Source of the DNA: Thalassovita taeanensis | GTDB taxonomy: Bacteria > Pseudomonadota > Alphaproteobacteria > Rhodobacterales > Rhodobacteraceae | Assembly: GCF_900110775.1 (NCBI RefSeq) | Contig: NZ_FOEP01000012.1 | Coordinates: 53,906-117,905 of the forward strand | Reading direction: 5' to 3' | Length of the DNA stretch: 64,000 nucleotides | Shown: positions 50,671-61,907 of the stretch, in pieces | Numbering within the stretch: position 1 is the first letter of the stretch | How the letters are laid out: each line of letters starts with the position of its first letter | Notes under the pieces: generated by a model | What the model was told of the DNA's origin: nothing | Database searches by the model: none | The model's input: the letters and a program-made list of their open reading frames with translations, nothing else | Made by a program: the position numbers and the translations under genes

Positions 50671-52488
50671 TTAGCGGATATAGATATAGGTGCCAGGGGC
50701 GGGGGCCAGCGGCACCAATCCTTTGTCAGGCGCGCCCATCTGTGGCGGGACAACGGTGGGTTGACTGCTCTGGGTTGCTTTTAGCCATGTGTTCCACTCG
50801 GTCCACCACGATCCATCCTTGGACTCGTGTTTCGCGAGCCAGCTGTCGGGATCGGTGTAAAACGCGCCCGCGTCGCGCTGACCGATGCGGTAGTGGCGAT
50901 GGGCGTGGCCCGGTTCACTGACAATGCCGCCATTGTGCCCGCCGCTGGTCAGCACAAAGGTCAGGTCGCTATCGGTGAACAGCGCAGTTTTGTAGACTGA
51001 ATGCCAAGGGGCAATGTGGTCTTTCTCGGTGCCGACGACGAAAAGCGGGGCTTTGATATCCTTGAGCGCGATCACGCGACCGTCGACGGCGAAGCGACCG
51101 GCGGTCAGGCGGTTTTCCATGAACAGGCCGCGCAGATACTGCGAGTGCATCTTGTAGGGCATGCGGGTCGAATCGGCATTCCAGACGGATATGTCTGCTT
51201 CCACCTCTTCGAGCCCCATAAGATAGCGGTGAACGGCGCGGGTCCAAATCAGATCTTCAGAGCGCAGGGCCTGAAACGTCCCGGCCATCTGACGGTGATC
51301 CAGATAGCCCTGATCCCACATCATGTCCTCAAGGAAGGCGACCTGTGATTCGTCGAGGAAGAGCATCAGTTCGCCCGCTTCGGTGAAATCGACCTGCGTG
51401 GCCAGCAGCGTGACCGAGCCGAAACGCTCGTCGCCATCGCGGGCCATGGTGGCGGCGGTGATCGACAGGATGGTGCCGCCGAGACAATAGCCGCAGGCGT
51501 GGATTTTCTTGTCCGGCATCACATCCGATACGGCATTGACCGCCGCCATGACGCCCTGCAGGCGGTAATCATCAAGCGTGAAGTCGCTCATGTCAGCGCT
51601 GGGGTTGATCCAAGAGATCGCAAATACCGTGAAGCCCTGCCCAACCAGATAGTTGATCATCGAGTTATGCGGGCTGAGGTCGAGAATGTAGTATTTCATG
51701 ATCCAGGCGGGGACGATCAGGATCGGTTCGGAGTGGACGGTTTCAGTTTGCGGGCTGTATTGGATCAGCTCGAGAAGCTCGTTGCGATAGATGACCTGAC
51801 CGGGTGTGCAGGCCAGATCTTCGCCGACTTTGAACTGTGTGGAGGGGGCGGTCGGTTCTGCGAGAAGCGTATCCTTGATGTCGTTGAACAGGTTTTTCAT
51901 CCCCGCCTTGTAGGACATGCCGTGCGTTTCGCGGGCCTTTTCAAGGATCTCGGGGTTGAGCAGGGCAGAGTTGGAGGGCGACATGATATCCAGCAACTGC
52001 CGGACCATGAAATCCACGCGGTCGGTGCTGTGTTTCTGCGCGCCGGGAATGCAGCAGGTCGCATGATCCCACCAGTCCTGAGTCGCCAGAAAGGTCTGCT
52101 GTAGCAGGTTATAGGGCGGTTTGCCCCAAGTGGGGTGGGCATAGCGGTGATCTTCGGGTTTGGGCTTGAAGGGCGGTTCGGTGCCTTCCTGAAATTGCTG
52201 CGCCGCATAGGTCGCGAGTTTGAATGCGCTTTTGCCTGCTTGCTCGACCAGTTCCATCTGCCGCCCCGGAGCGGTGCTGAGATGCGCCATCCAATCGAAC
52301 CAGGCGTTGGCCGCGGCATAGGGCGACATGCCTTGCGTGACCCGTGCCATGCCCGCGCGCAAAGAGCGATCCATCGTCTCATAGGGATGGACCGGCATCT
52401 GGGGCGCAGACGGGGTTTGATCTGACCATGGCGCGGGTGTCACCGCAGGCAGAGTGTTGCGGCTGGGTTTTACGGAAGATGCGTTCAT
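50671..52488 (-). CDS. phaC: Class I poly(3-hydroxyalkanoate) synthase
   Basis: A 605-residue PHA synthase starting at 52488; an ATG at 52500 would add four residues. The lipase-like box is GYCLGG, with the nucleophile Cys335. The catalytic Asp is in VVGTEKDHIAPWHS and the His in TSGGHNGG. It polymerises hydroxyacyl-CoA into granules as carbon reserve. Length and lack of a neighbouring PhaE place it in class I. No depolymerase, phasin or PhaR is next to it; both neighbours are unrelated, and the gene converges on the caspase-fold gene. Confidence 0.95.
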   Translation of the reverse strand: MNASSVKPSRNTLPAVTPAPWSDQTPSAPQMPVHPYETMDRSLRAGMARVTQGMSPYAAANAWFDWMAHLSTAPGRQMELVEQAGKSAFKLATYAAQQFQEGTEPPFKPKPEDHRYAHPTWGKPPYNLLQQTFLATQDWWDHATCCIPGAQKHSTDRVDFMVRQLLDIMSPSNSALLNPEILEKARETHGMSYKAGMKNLFNDIKDTLLAEPTAPSTQFKVGEDLACTPGQVIYRNELLELIQYSPQTETVHSEPILIVPAWIMKYYILDLSPHNSMINYLVGQGFTVFAISWINPSADMSDFTLDDYRLQGVMAAVNAVSDVMPDKKIHACGYCLGGTILSITAATMARDGDERFGSVTLLATQVDFTEAGELMLFLDESQVAFLEDMMWDQGYLDHRQMAGTFQALRSEDLIWTRAVHRYLMGLEEVEADISVWNADSTRMPYKMHSQYLRGLFMENRLTAGRFAVDGRVIALKDIKAPLFVVGTEKDHIAPWHSVYKTALFTDSDLTFVLTSGGHNGGIVSEPGHAHRHYRIGQRDAGAFYTDPDSWLAKHESKDGSWWTEWNTWLKATQSSQPTVVPPQMGAPDKGLVPLAPAPGTYIYIR

Positions 52489-52607
52489 GTCATTCCTCAT
52501 CCGATATCGCGGCGGGGCCGAGGGCCGGACCCAACTGATTCACCAAAGCATGGCACATTCGACGACGCGCCAACTTGATATCGGTCAGTTAGACGGGGGC
52601 GCGTAAC

Positions 52608-52644
52608 AAAAAAAAGACCGTCCCTTTTTCAAGGAACGGTCTTT
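52608..52644 (-). terminator. Intrinsic terminator after rpmJ
   Basis: Arms AAAGACCGT and ACGGTCTTT flank an imperfect CCCTTT/AAGGAA stem with a small loop (52613-52644). Read on the minus strand, eight T residues follow at 52615-52608. It closes the bL36 transcript before phaC. Confidence 0.88.
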
Positions 52645-52664
52645 AAGCATGCTCGGTGCTGGTC

Positions 52665-52790
52665 TTAGCCTTGACGGGCTTTGAACCGGCGCTGCGTCTT
52701 GTTGATCACGTAAACGCGGCCTTTGCGGCGCACGACACGGCAATCGCGGTGACGCTGCTTGAGCGAGCGGAGTGAGTTACGAACCTTCAT
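52665..52790 (-). CDS. rpmJ: 50S ribosomal protein bL36
   Basis: A 41-residue protein, [21 protein letters not shown] at the start and [14 protein letters not shown] at the end. It is the longer bL36 form with a single conserved Cys and no full zinc-binding Cys set, as usual in alphaproteobacteria (the zinc-independent type). It is strongly basic and follows a GAGACC leader. It sits next to tRNA-Val and ends before a strong terminator. Too short for the usual ORF cutoff. Confidence 0.95.
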   Translation of the reverse strand: MKVRNSLRSLKQRHRDCRVVRRKGRVYVINKTQRRFKARQG

Positions 52791-52863
52791 GGTCGGTCTC
52801 CTATGTCGCGGCGCGGGCCTTGCGCCAGTTAGCAGGTCGCCCCGGAATGGGGCAGTGAAATCA

Positions 52864-52938
52864 TGGTGGGCACTACAAGGTTCGAACTTGTGACCCCTTC
52901 GATGTCAACGAAGTGCTCTACCGCTGAGCTAAGCGCCC
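52864..52938 (-). tRNA. tRNA-Val (anticodon GAC)
   Basis: Read on the minus strand, the 75-nt gene begins GGGCGCTTAGCTCAGCGG and ends with an encoded CCA (52866-52864). The acceptor stem GGGCGCT/AGTGCCC pairs with one G-T. The D-arm is TAGCTCAGCGGTAGAGCA, the anticodon loop TTGACAT with GAC, and the T-arm GTTCGAAC. A cloverleaf folds cleanly. Confidence 0.96.
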
Positions 52939-52960
52939 ATGATACCGACGAAACACTTAG

Positions 52961-52994
52961 CCCCTTAATAACAAGGGGCGCGGAAATCCGCGCC
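52961..52994. other. Overlapping hairpins upstream of tRNA-Val
   Basis: CCCCTT-AATAAC-AAGGGG (52961-52978) and GGCGCGG...CCGCGCC (52977-52994) share two G residues, so only one can form fully at a time. They lie 20-55 bp upstream of the tRNA on its minus strand and may be promoter-leader structure. No further function can be assigned. Confidence 0.35.
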
Positions 52995-53087
52995 GGTTCG
53001 GTGGTCTATAAAAGGAGTCGTGCAGGGGATCAAGGGCTTTTGGTAACAAGAATTTTCGGGCTATGATATTTCTACGCAGGAGATGTC

Positions 53088-53948
53088 ATGCCTAAAGTCG
53101 CTTATCAACTGATTCACCCTGAACAACGCCTGACAAGTGTGGTTTTTGCCTCTCCGCATAGCGGACGCGAGTATCCCCGAAGCTTTATGCGCAAGACGGT
53201 TCTGGATGACCGAACCATCCGATCATCGGAAGATGCCTTTGTGGATCAGCTTTTTGAAGCGGCGACGCAGTATGGCGCGCCGTTTCTGAAGGCTGGGGCG
53301 CCGCGCGCCTTTATTGATTTGAACCGGGCGGCGGATGAGCTGGACCCCGCGCTGATCGAGGGGGTGCGGGCCGGATCGCATAACCCGCGCATTGCCTCGG
53401 GGTTGGGGGTTGTGCCGCGCGTAGTGGCCAACGGGCGCGTTATTTATTGTGGTAAGATGCCGCTGAGCGAGGCGCACAGCAGAATCAACGGATACTGGCG
53501 GCCATATCACGGAGCCTTGCAGAAGCTGCTGGACGAATCGCACGCGCTGTTCGGCGAGGCGATTCTGGTCGATTGCCATTCAATGCCGCACGAGGCGATG
53601 GACGGGATTGCGCGGGCGGGCCTGCGCCGCCCCGAGGTGGTTCTGGGCGACAGGTTCGGGGCGTCGGCCTCGGGCGTTATCATGGACCGGGTCGAGGCAG
53701 CCTTTGTGGCGGCGGGTCTGGTAGTGTCGCGCAATTCGCCTTTTGCCGGGGCCTATACGACGCAGCATTATGGTCGCCCGTCGCGGCGCCAGCATGCGAT
53801 TCAGATCGAGATTGACCGTTCATTGTATATGAATGAGCAGCAGATCCGGCCAAACAACAACTTCCACGCCTTACGGGCGGTGCTGAATGGGGTGATCGCC
53901 GAGATCGCGGATATTGGCGCGCGCAAACAGCGGCTGGCAGCGGAATAA
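53088..53948 (+). CDS. N-formylglutamate amidohydrolase family protein
   Basis: A 286-residue protein of the HutG2/FGase family. It has VVFASPHSGREYP (metal-binding His), FIDLNRAADELDP, VDCHSMPHEAM and the C-terminal IQIEIDRSLYMNE. The family hydrolyses N-formylglutamate to formate and glutamate at the end of histidine breakdown. No hut genes are nearby, so another N-formyl or amide substrate is possible. The start at 53088 is preceded by CAGGAGATGTC. Family call firm. Confidence 0.9.
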   Translation: MPKVAYQLIHPEQRLTSVVFASPHSGREYPRSFMRKTVLDDRTIRSSEDAFVDQLFEAATQYGAPFLKAGAPRAFIDLNRAADELDPALIEGVRAGSHNPRIASGLGVVPRVVANGRVIYCGKMPLSEAHSRINGYWRPYHGALQKLLDESHALFGEAILVDCHSMPHEAMDGIARAGLRRPEVVLGDRFGASASGVIMDRVEAAFVAAGLVVSRNSPFAGAYTTQHYGRPSRRQHAIQIEIDRSLYMNEQQIRPNNNFHALRAVLNGVIAEIADIGARKQRLAAE

Positions 53949-53955
53949 AGCAGGG

Positions 53956-55209
53956 TTAACGCAGCGCGCGGCCTTTTAGGATTGCCTTGTCGCCGAATTT
54001 GCGCCGGATTTCATCGGTTGCGCGTTCGGCGCGGCCGCGGGTGGCGGCGCCGGGGTCAAGCAGGTCGCCGGATAGTCCGGCCTCGGATTCGGGGTGCAGA
54101 CCAGACAGGCCAACGCCGATCAGCCGATATGGCCCGGCACCGGGCACCTGATCAAACAGGGCGCGGGCATTGCGATAGATATCATCGGTCAGTTGGGTAG
54201 CGGCATGCAGGCTGTGGCGGCGGGTCAGACTGCGGTGATCCGACAGTTTCAGCTTGAGCGTCACGACGCGCCCGGCGGTGGCGGTGGCCTTGGCCCGGTC
54301 CGCCACTTTCTGCGACAGGCGCCAGATATGACCATCCAGAATGTCGGCATCGCCGGTGTCTTCGGAAAACGTGGTCTCGTTCGAGATGGATTTCACCGGC
54401 TCACGCGAGGACACCCGGCGGGCATCCTGCCCGCGCGCCAGATGCCAGAGCCGTTCGCCCATGGAGCCGAAACGCGCGTGCAGATCAGCCCGGTCCCAGC
54501 GCAGCAGGTCGGCGAAGGTTCTGATCCCGACCTTGTCGAGCGCGGCCTGCGTCGCCTGACCAACGCCCCAGATCATCCGCACCGGTTTGTCCTGCAGGAA
54601 GGCTGCGGTTTCGGCCTGTCCGATCACGGAAAATCCCTTGGGTTTGTTCAGGTCCGACGCGACCTTGGCGAGGAATTTGTTGTGGCTGAGGCCGACAGAG
54701 CCGGTGATGCCCAGTTCGGTCTGCATCCGCCGCACAAGGCGGGCCATCATCACCGCGGGTGGTGCGCCGTGCAGGCGTTGGGTGCCGGTCAGGTCAAGGA
54801 ATGCCTCGTCGAGCGACAGGGGCTGAATGGCGGGGGTCAGTTCGTCCATCATGCTGCGGATCGCGCGCGAGACCTCGACATAGACCTGCATGCGTGGCTT
54901 GATCACAACCGCATCGGGGCACAGTTTGAGCGCCTGAAACATGGGCATGGCCGAGCGGACGCCGCGAATGCGGGCCACATAACAGGCGGTCGAGACCACG
55001 CCACGGTGACCACCGCCGATAATTACCGGCTTGTCGGCCAGTTCGGGATTGTCGCGCTTTTCCACCGATGCATAGAATGCATCACAATCCATATGTGCGA
55101 TACACAGGGCAAAGAGTTCGGGATGGGCAACGATGCGCGGGCTGCGACAGGCCGGGCAACGGGTGCCGGTTTCAAAGGGGGTCAGGCAGTCTTTGCACAG
55201 GGCGGGCAT
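53956..55209 (-). CDS. dinB: DNA polymerase IV (Y family) with N-terminal zinc-ribbon
   Basis: A 417-residue Y-family polymerase. Catalytic residues are in HMDCDAFYASVE and SLDEAFLDLTG. The little finger and beta-clamp region follow. Unlike most DinB proteins it starts with a CxxC-x9-CxxC module (Cys5, Cys8, Cys18, Cys21) in the first 25 residues, placed before the palm. This resembles a zinc ribbon and may bind DNA or a partner. It converges on the N-formylglutamate gene. No LexA-type box was found in the short region before its start. Confidence 0.93.
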   Translation of the reverse strand: MPALCKDCLTPFETGTRCPACRSPRIVAHPELFALCIAHMDCDAFYASVEKRDNPELADKPVIIGGGHRGVVSTACYVARIRGVRSAMPMFQALKLCPDAVVIKPRMQVYVEVSRAIRSMMDELTPAIQPLSLDEAFLDLTGTQRLHGAPPAVMMARLVRRMQTELGITGSVGLSHNKFLAKVASDLNKPKGFSVIGQAETAAFLQDKPVRMIWGVGQATQAALDKVGIRTFADLLRWDRADLHARFGSMGERLWHLARGQDARRVSSREPVKSISNETTFSEDTGDADILDGHIWRLSQKVADRAKATATAGRVVTLKLKLSDHRSLTRRHSLHAATQLTDDIYRNARALFDQVPGAGPYRLIGVGLSGLHPESEAGLSGDLLDPGAATRGRAERATDEIRRKFGDKAILKGRALR

Positions 55210-55258
55210 GGCACACGTTTCGGTGATCGGGCATGATGGATGCAGGTGGATACACTAC

Positions 55259-55681
55259 ATGAATGAGATGCAACAGGATACCGAATTTCGGGGCGCCAAG
55301 CTGGCATTGTTTCTGGGCGCCAAGCTGGCGGTGATAATGCGCGATGATCGTCCGGGTTTGCCATGGCCGGGGTATCTGGATCTGCCCGGCGGCGGGCGCG
55401 AGGGACGCGAAACCCCGCAGGACTGTGCGCTGCGCGAGACCCGAGAAGAGTTGGGGCTGAACGTGCGCCCCGAGGAAGTGGTCTGGGGGCAGCGGTTCCG
55501 GCATGAGCAGGATGGGGCGGTGTGGTTTTTCGCGGCGCATCTGCCCGAGGCGCGCGTGCAGGACGTTCGGTTTGGCGACGAGGGCCAGTATTGGGCGCTG
55601 ATGGCCGCCGAGGAATACCTGATTCACCCGCGCGGCATTCCGCATTTCAAGGCGCGGTTGCGGCTTTATCTGGAAAATTGA
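55259..55681 (+). CDS. NUDIX hydrolase
   Basis: A 140-residue NUDIX protein starting at 55259. The Nudix box GGREGRETPQDCALRETREELGL fits Gx5Ex7REUxEExGU, giving a Mg2+-dependent pyrophosphohydrolase. The substrate is not recognisable. It is divergent from dinB with a 50-bp gap and convergent with pyrF. A sanitising role such as oxidised-nucleotide hydrolysis is possible, with the nearby polymerase as weak support. Confidence 0.9.
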   Translation: MNEMQQDTEFRGAKLALFLGAKLAVIMRDDRPGLPWPGYLDLPGGGREGRETPQDCALRETREELGLNVRPEEVVWGQRFRHEQDGAVWFFAAHLPEARVQDVRFGDEGQYWALMAAEEYLIHPRGIPHFKARLRLYLEN

Positions 55682-55687
55682 GCCGGT

Positions 55688-56404
55688 TCAGGTGTTGGGC
55701 TTTTTGGCCTGCGGGCTGTTCATTTCCGCGAGAACCGCCTGAGCGGCGGCTTTGGGATCTGTCGCTTGCCAGATCGGGCGGCCGACAACGATATGATCCG
55801 ATCCATCGGCAATGGCCTGTGCCGGGGTGGCCACGCGTTTCTGGTCGCCTTTGTCGGCGCCTGCGGGGCGCACGCCGGGGGTGACAATCAGGCGACCGGT
55901 CGATTCTGGCAGGGCGCGGATCAGCGCGGCTTCTTGCGGCGAAGCGATAACGCCATCGGCGCCGGCCTCGAACGCGCGGGCGGCGCGCTCGATCACCAGA
56001 TCCTGAACATCCCCGGCCTTGATCAGCCCGGCATCCAGGTCGGCGCGGTCAAGCGAGGTGAGGATGGTGACAGCGAGGATTTGCAGATCCTTGCCCGAGG
56101 CGCCCTCTTTGGCGGCGCGGACCACATGCGGATCGCCGTGGACGGTGAGGAAATCCAGATCGTATTGGGCGATCCCGCGCACGGCGTTTTCAACGGTGGC
56201 GCCGATGTCGAAGAATTTCATGTCGAGGAAGATGCGTTTGCCGTGCTCTTGTTTGAGCTCGTTGGCCAACGCCAGCCCGCCACCGGTCAGCATGCCCAGC
56301 CCGATTTTGTAGAACGACACGGCGTCGCCCAGCGTTTCTGCGAGTTTCAGCCCGGCAAGGGCATCGGGAACGTCGAGGGCAACGATCAGGCGGTCATCGG
56401 ACAT
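55688..56404 (-). CDS. pyrF: Orotidine 5'-phosphate decarboxylase
   Basis: A 238-residue OMP decarboxylase. It carries LIVALDVPDALAGLKLAETLG and the catalytic DxKxxD motif LDMKFFDIGATVENAVRG. The phosphate-gripper region follows: VTPGVRPAGADKGDQKRVATPAQAIADGSDHIVVGRPI. It makes UMP from OMP in pyrimidine synthesis. Convergent with the NUDIX gene, seven bases apart. Confidence 0.95.
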   Translation of the reverse strand: MSDDRLIVALDVPDALAGLKLAETLGDAVSFYKIGLGMLTGGGLALANELKQEHGKRIFLDMKFFDIGATVENAVRGIAQYDLDFLTVHGDPHVVRAAKEGASGKDLQILAVTILTSLDRADLDAGLIKAGDVQDLVIERAARAFEAGADGVIASPQEAALIRALPESTGRLIVTPGVRPAGADKGDQKRVATPAQAIADGSDHIVVGRPIWQATDPKAAAQAVLAEMNSPQAKKPNT

Positions 56405-56458
56405 GGAAAGGGCGCTCCTGTTTAGGCTGCGCCCTTTTCGCGGGAGTCCGGTGCCCCG

Positions 56459-56731
56459 TCAAGCGTTGGCAGGGACCCCCAGTGGCCAGACGCCCGGTGC
56501 AAAGGACAGCGAGCCGCGTCCGGCGCGATATTCGGGCATCCGCGCGATCTGACGCAATGCTTCGGTGATCAGGGCGAGTTTGCTGTTGTTGTTGCAGTTG
56601 TTGCCGCTGTTGCGAACGGCGCAATCCACCTGAACCTGACCCGTGGGTGTTTGGAAGGCCACATGACCAAGCGTGTTGATCTGATGCGAGTCGGCGCGCA
56701 TGTCCGAGACTTCGATCTGGGTGATATACAT
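56459..56731 (-). CDS. Small hypothetical protein upstream of pyrF
   Basis: A 90-residue open frame on the pyrF strand, 54 bp upstream of it. The product has an Asn/Cys-rich centre (NSGNNCNNNSKLALITEAL) and ends SFAPGVWPLGVPANA; no signal peptide, membrane helix or known domain is evident. The first 60 residues look like an alpha/beta fold (MYITQIEVSDMRADSHQ, GHVAFQTPTGQVQVDCAV). Probably a real conserved gene because no better frame exists, but unrecognised. Confidence 0.65.
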   Translation of the reverse strand: MYITQIEVSDMRADSHQINTLGHVAFQTPTGQVQVDCAVRNSGNNCNNNSKLALITEALRQIARMPEYRAGRGSLSFAPGVWPLGVPANA

Positions 56732-56947
56732 GACGGTTTGCCTCTTGCTGTCTCGATCTTATGGGTCTGAGGTTAAAATGTGGTTGCGGTGAAAATGCGG
56801 CTGCTTTGCTGACAAATTGTGGCAGTTGGTGGCCGCGGGGGCTTGAACGTTCGGGACCGAATATCCACCTTGGGTATGAGGCCCGGACAGGGGTGTGCCG
56901 AAATCGGGCACCCGATTGACAGGGCGCTTTTTGAAAAGGAGAGAGCC

Positions 56948-59566
<2,619 letters not shown>

Positions 59567-59587
59567 GCCTGACAGTTAAGACAAGAC

Positions 59588-59617
59588 CGCCCGCCGGAGT
59601 GATCCGGCGGGCGTTTT
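59588..59617 (+). terminator. Intrinsic terminator of clpB
   Basis: Perfect 11-bp arms CGCCCGCCGGA (59588-59598) and TCCGGCGGGCG (59603-59613) with a GTGA loop are followed by TTTTCGTTT. Confidence 0.92.
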
Positions 59618-59636
59618 CGTTTCAATGGCTGCGCGA

Positions 59637-61040
59637 TCAGCCGAAATAGAAGTCGCTTGCGTCGATATCGCCGACCAGGGTGTTCAGCACGGTGATGTCA
59701 TTTCCGGCGTTGACCTGAATGACGGTGTCGGCGCCTTGCTGATAAATGGTCAGTTCGCTGATCGAGGTGATGCCGAGGGGGGTGAAATCGAACATGTCGA
59801 TGTCATTCTCGAAATCGGTGACCGTGTCGTGGCGCATCCGGGCTTCGAACACAAAGAGGTCAAAGCCCGCGCCGCCGGTCAACATGTCGTCGCCAAGGCC
59901 GCCGTTGAGTTTGTCATTGCCGTCGCCGCCGTCGAGTTGGTCCTTGCCGGCGCCGCCGTATATGATGTCGTCGTCGTTCTGACCCCAGAGGCGGTCATTG
60001 CCGTTGCCTCCGATCAGGGTGTCGAAGCCGTCGCCGCCATACAGCCGGTCATTGTCGGCGCCGCCGTTGATGTAATCGGCGCCCGCACCACCGGTCAGTT
60101 TATCATTGCTGGCGCCGCCTTGGATGGTATCCGCACCGTCGCCACCATCGATGGTGTCCTTGCCGGAGCCGCCGATCAGCAGGTCATCGCCGCTTTCGCC
60201 ATAGAGGCTGTCCTGACCGTTGCCGCCGAGGACTGTGTCGTTGCCATCGCCGGTATAAATTTTGTCGCTGCCATCCATGCCGTCGATGGAATCGGCGCCG
60301 CTGGACCCTGTCAGGGTGTCGCCACTGGTGCTGCCGACTTGGGGTACTGCGGGGGCGAAGATGAAATCGGTGTCATCGAGCGCGGCAACGAGGGTGTTTT
60401 CCAGAACGATCCGGTTGCCGCCGCCAAGATCAAGGTAGACCGAAGTGTCGTGCTGAGAGGCGTTGAGTTGATCCAGAGTGCTGATCCCGACGGCAGAAAC
60501 GTCAATCTGGTCTGTACCGTTTTCGAAATCGGCGATGGTGTCGATGCCTGTGCCCTCGCCGAAAAAGAAGGTATCCGCATCCAGTCCGCCGGTCAGCAGG
60601 TCGTTGTCGGCTCCACCACTGAGCCAATCTGCGCCTGCGCCGCCGATCAGCGTGTCGAAGCCATGGCTGCCGATCAGGCTGTCATTGCCATCGCCGCCCT
60701 CGGCGGAATCGTCGCCGGAGCCGGTGTTGAGCAGGTCATTTCCGGTGCCGCCCATAAGAGTGTCCTGGTTGTTGCCGCCCAGCAGGGTGTCAGCGCCCGC
60801 GCCACCGATCAGCATATCGTCGCCAGTGTCGCCGCTGAGGGTGTCGTTGCCGTCGCCACCCGAAACATAGTCGTTGCCATTGCCGCCGAGAATGAAATCG
60901 CTTCCCAGCCCGCCATAGATCTGATCCGCGCCATTGTCGCCGAAGTAGGTATCGTTGCCGCTAAGCAGGTCGACGATGTCCGCAGTGGCACTGCCCGCGA
61001 GTGTGTCGTTGCCGCTGGTTCCGTAAGTGAATGTTGGCAT
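59637..61040 (-). CDS. RTX (hemolysin-type calcium-binding) repeat protein with two modules
   Basis: A 467-residue protein consisting almost only of glycine/aspartate-rich nonapeptides (GGxGxDxLx). These begin near residue 10 and are interrupted by a beta-module of the type DTIADFENGTDQIDVSAVGI, ending TLVAALDDTDFIF (about residues 165-230). A second RTX block follows, and a similar C-terminal module (DTVTDFENDIDMFDFTPLGI to DIDASDFYFG). Calcium folds such repeats outside the cell and the C-terminus carries the type I secretion signal. No catalytic domain is present. No exporter gene is adjacent; the type I pair at 3470-6507 is a candidate. Product role unknown. Confidence 0.93.
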   Translation of the reverse strand: MPTFTYGTSGNDTLAGSATADIVDLLSGNDTYFGDNGADQIYGGLGSDFILGGNGNDYVSGGDGNDTLSGDTGDDMLIGGAGADTLLGGNNQDTLMGGTGNDLLNTGSGDDSAEGGDGNDSLIGSHGFDTLIGGAGADWLSGGADNDLLTGGLDADTFFFGEGTGIDTIADFENGTDQIDVSAVGISTLDQLNASQHDTSVYLDLGGGNRIVLENTLVAALDDTDFIFAPAVPQVGSTSGDTLTGSSGADSIDGMDGSDKIYTGDGNDTVLGGNGQDSLYGESGDDLLIGGSGKDTIDGGDGADTIQGGASNDKLTGGAGADYINGGADNDRLYGGDGFDTLIGGNGNDRLWGQNDDDIIYGGAGKDQLDGGDGNDKLNGGLGDDMLTGGAGFDLFVFEARMRHDTVTDFENDIDMFDFTPLGITSISELTIYQQGADTVIQVNAGNDITVLNTLVGDIDASDFYFG

Positions 61041-61167
61041 AGGCCCTCTCAGAGATCGCTTGTCAGGGTTTACCCCGCCGCATGAAAGCGATCGCTGTGC
61101 GACAGGGGGCTGAGTTCAGGCTAGCCCTGTCTTTTGATCCGCGCAAAAGAAGTGTTGAAATTGCAGT

Positions 61168-61215
61168 AAAAAAGCAGGCCTCCCCCCGCGGGAGCATGAT
61201 TTGGGGGGGGAGGCC
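61168..61215 (-). terminator. Terminator after the DUF302 gene
   Basis: Arms GGCCTCCCCCC (61177-61187) and GGGGGGAGGCC (61205-61215) form a perfect 11-bp stem with a 17-base loop. Reading down the minus strand, GC and then a T-run (61173-61168) follow. It separates the DUF302 gene from the RTX gene. Confidence 0.8.
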
Positions 61216-61259
61216 GGGTACAATCACCGCGAATTGGCGGCATTGTTTATTTGCGCCTG

Positions 61260-61703
61260 TCAGTCCAGGCCGATGGCGGAGCGCACGATGGTGTCCAGCA
61301 GGGCCTCGACCTCTTTCATCGGGCCGTCGGGGAAGCCGCGGTAGCCGATGATGGTCTGATCGTCTTGATCGGGCATTTGCGCCACGAAGATATCATAGGG
61401 GCAGAAGCGGATATTCATCGGATCGGCCTCCATCACTTTGCGCGACAGTGCGGCCGAGCAGAAGCTGTAGACATCGGCATGGGCGAAAATGGTGATGTCG
61501 GACCCGACATCCTGCCGCGTGCGTTCCAGCATGTCGCCGACGTGCGAGGTGGCATCGATAACCAGCCCCTGATCGACAATCGCGTTTTCCAGCCCGAAGA
61601 TTACATCTGCGTAGCTTTCATCGGTGGTGTATTGCACAAGATCGTCTGCCAATGCGGCAGAGGTGGCCATTGTCAGGCCGATCGCCAGTAGAAGCGGTTT
61701 CAT
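61260..61703 (-). CDS. Periplasmic DUF302 protein
   Basis: A 147-residue protein with a Sec signal (MKPLLLAIGLTMATSAALA, cleavage before DDLV). The DUF302 pattern follows: YADVIFGLENAIVDQGLVIDATSHVGDMLERT, then DITIFAHADVYSFCSAALSRKVM and IRFCPYDIFVAQ. Two cysteines (SFC, RFC) could be redox partners. Family members occur near oxidative-stress and sulfur genes, but no activity is established as far as I know. Divergent from msrP by about 200 bp, which may indicate shared regulation with the methionine sulfoxide repair pair. Confidence 0.87.
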   Translation of the reverse strand: MKPLLLAIGLTMATSAALADDLVQYTTDESYADVIFGLENAIVDQGLVIDATSHVGDMLERTRQDVGSDITIFAHADVYSFCSAALSRKVMEADPMNIRFCPYDIFVAQMPDQDDQTIIGYRGFPDGPMKEVEALLDTIVRSAIGLD

Positions 61704-61907
61704 GTCGTGATCCTCCTATCCTCAGGTTCGGGGCAGTTTATGCCCTATTTCCTTTTCTACTTTGATGCAGGTCAACGCTTCACGCCAGTCAGGTGTTTGC
61801 GCATCGGCGGGAAATGTTTCAAGCCCGGCACACCATCGTGAGAGGAAGTGGTTTGGAGCGGTGCCGCTTCTGCCCCTAGATATGTGCAACGCATAGCTTA
61901 GGAGAGC

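Noticed and set aside
56732..56947. CTTGAA near 56840 as a sigma-32 promoter for clpB
   Set aside because: No acceptable -10 partner occurs at 13-17 bp; the nearest CCGAATAT is only nine bases away.
59700..60980. Apparent short repeats that could suggest a CRISPR or tandem array
   Set aside because: They are the nonapeptide-coding repeats of the RTX gene, in frame, without spacers.
59625..61085. A 486-residue open frame opposite the RTX gene
   Set aside because: It is the antisense of RTX repeats; the codon pattern keeps the reverse frame open, while the minus strand gives the recognisable calcium-binding repeats.
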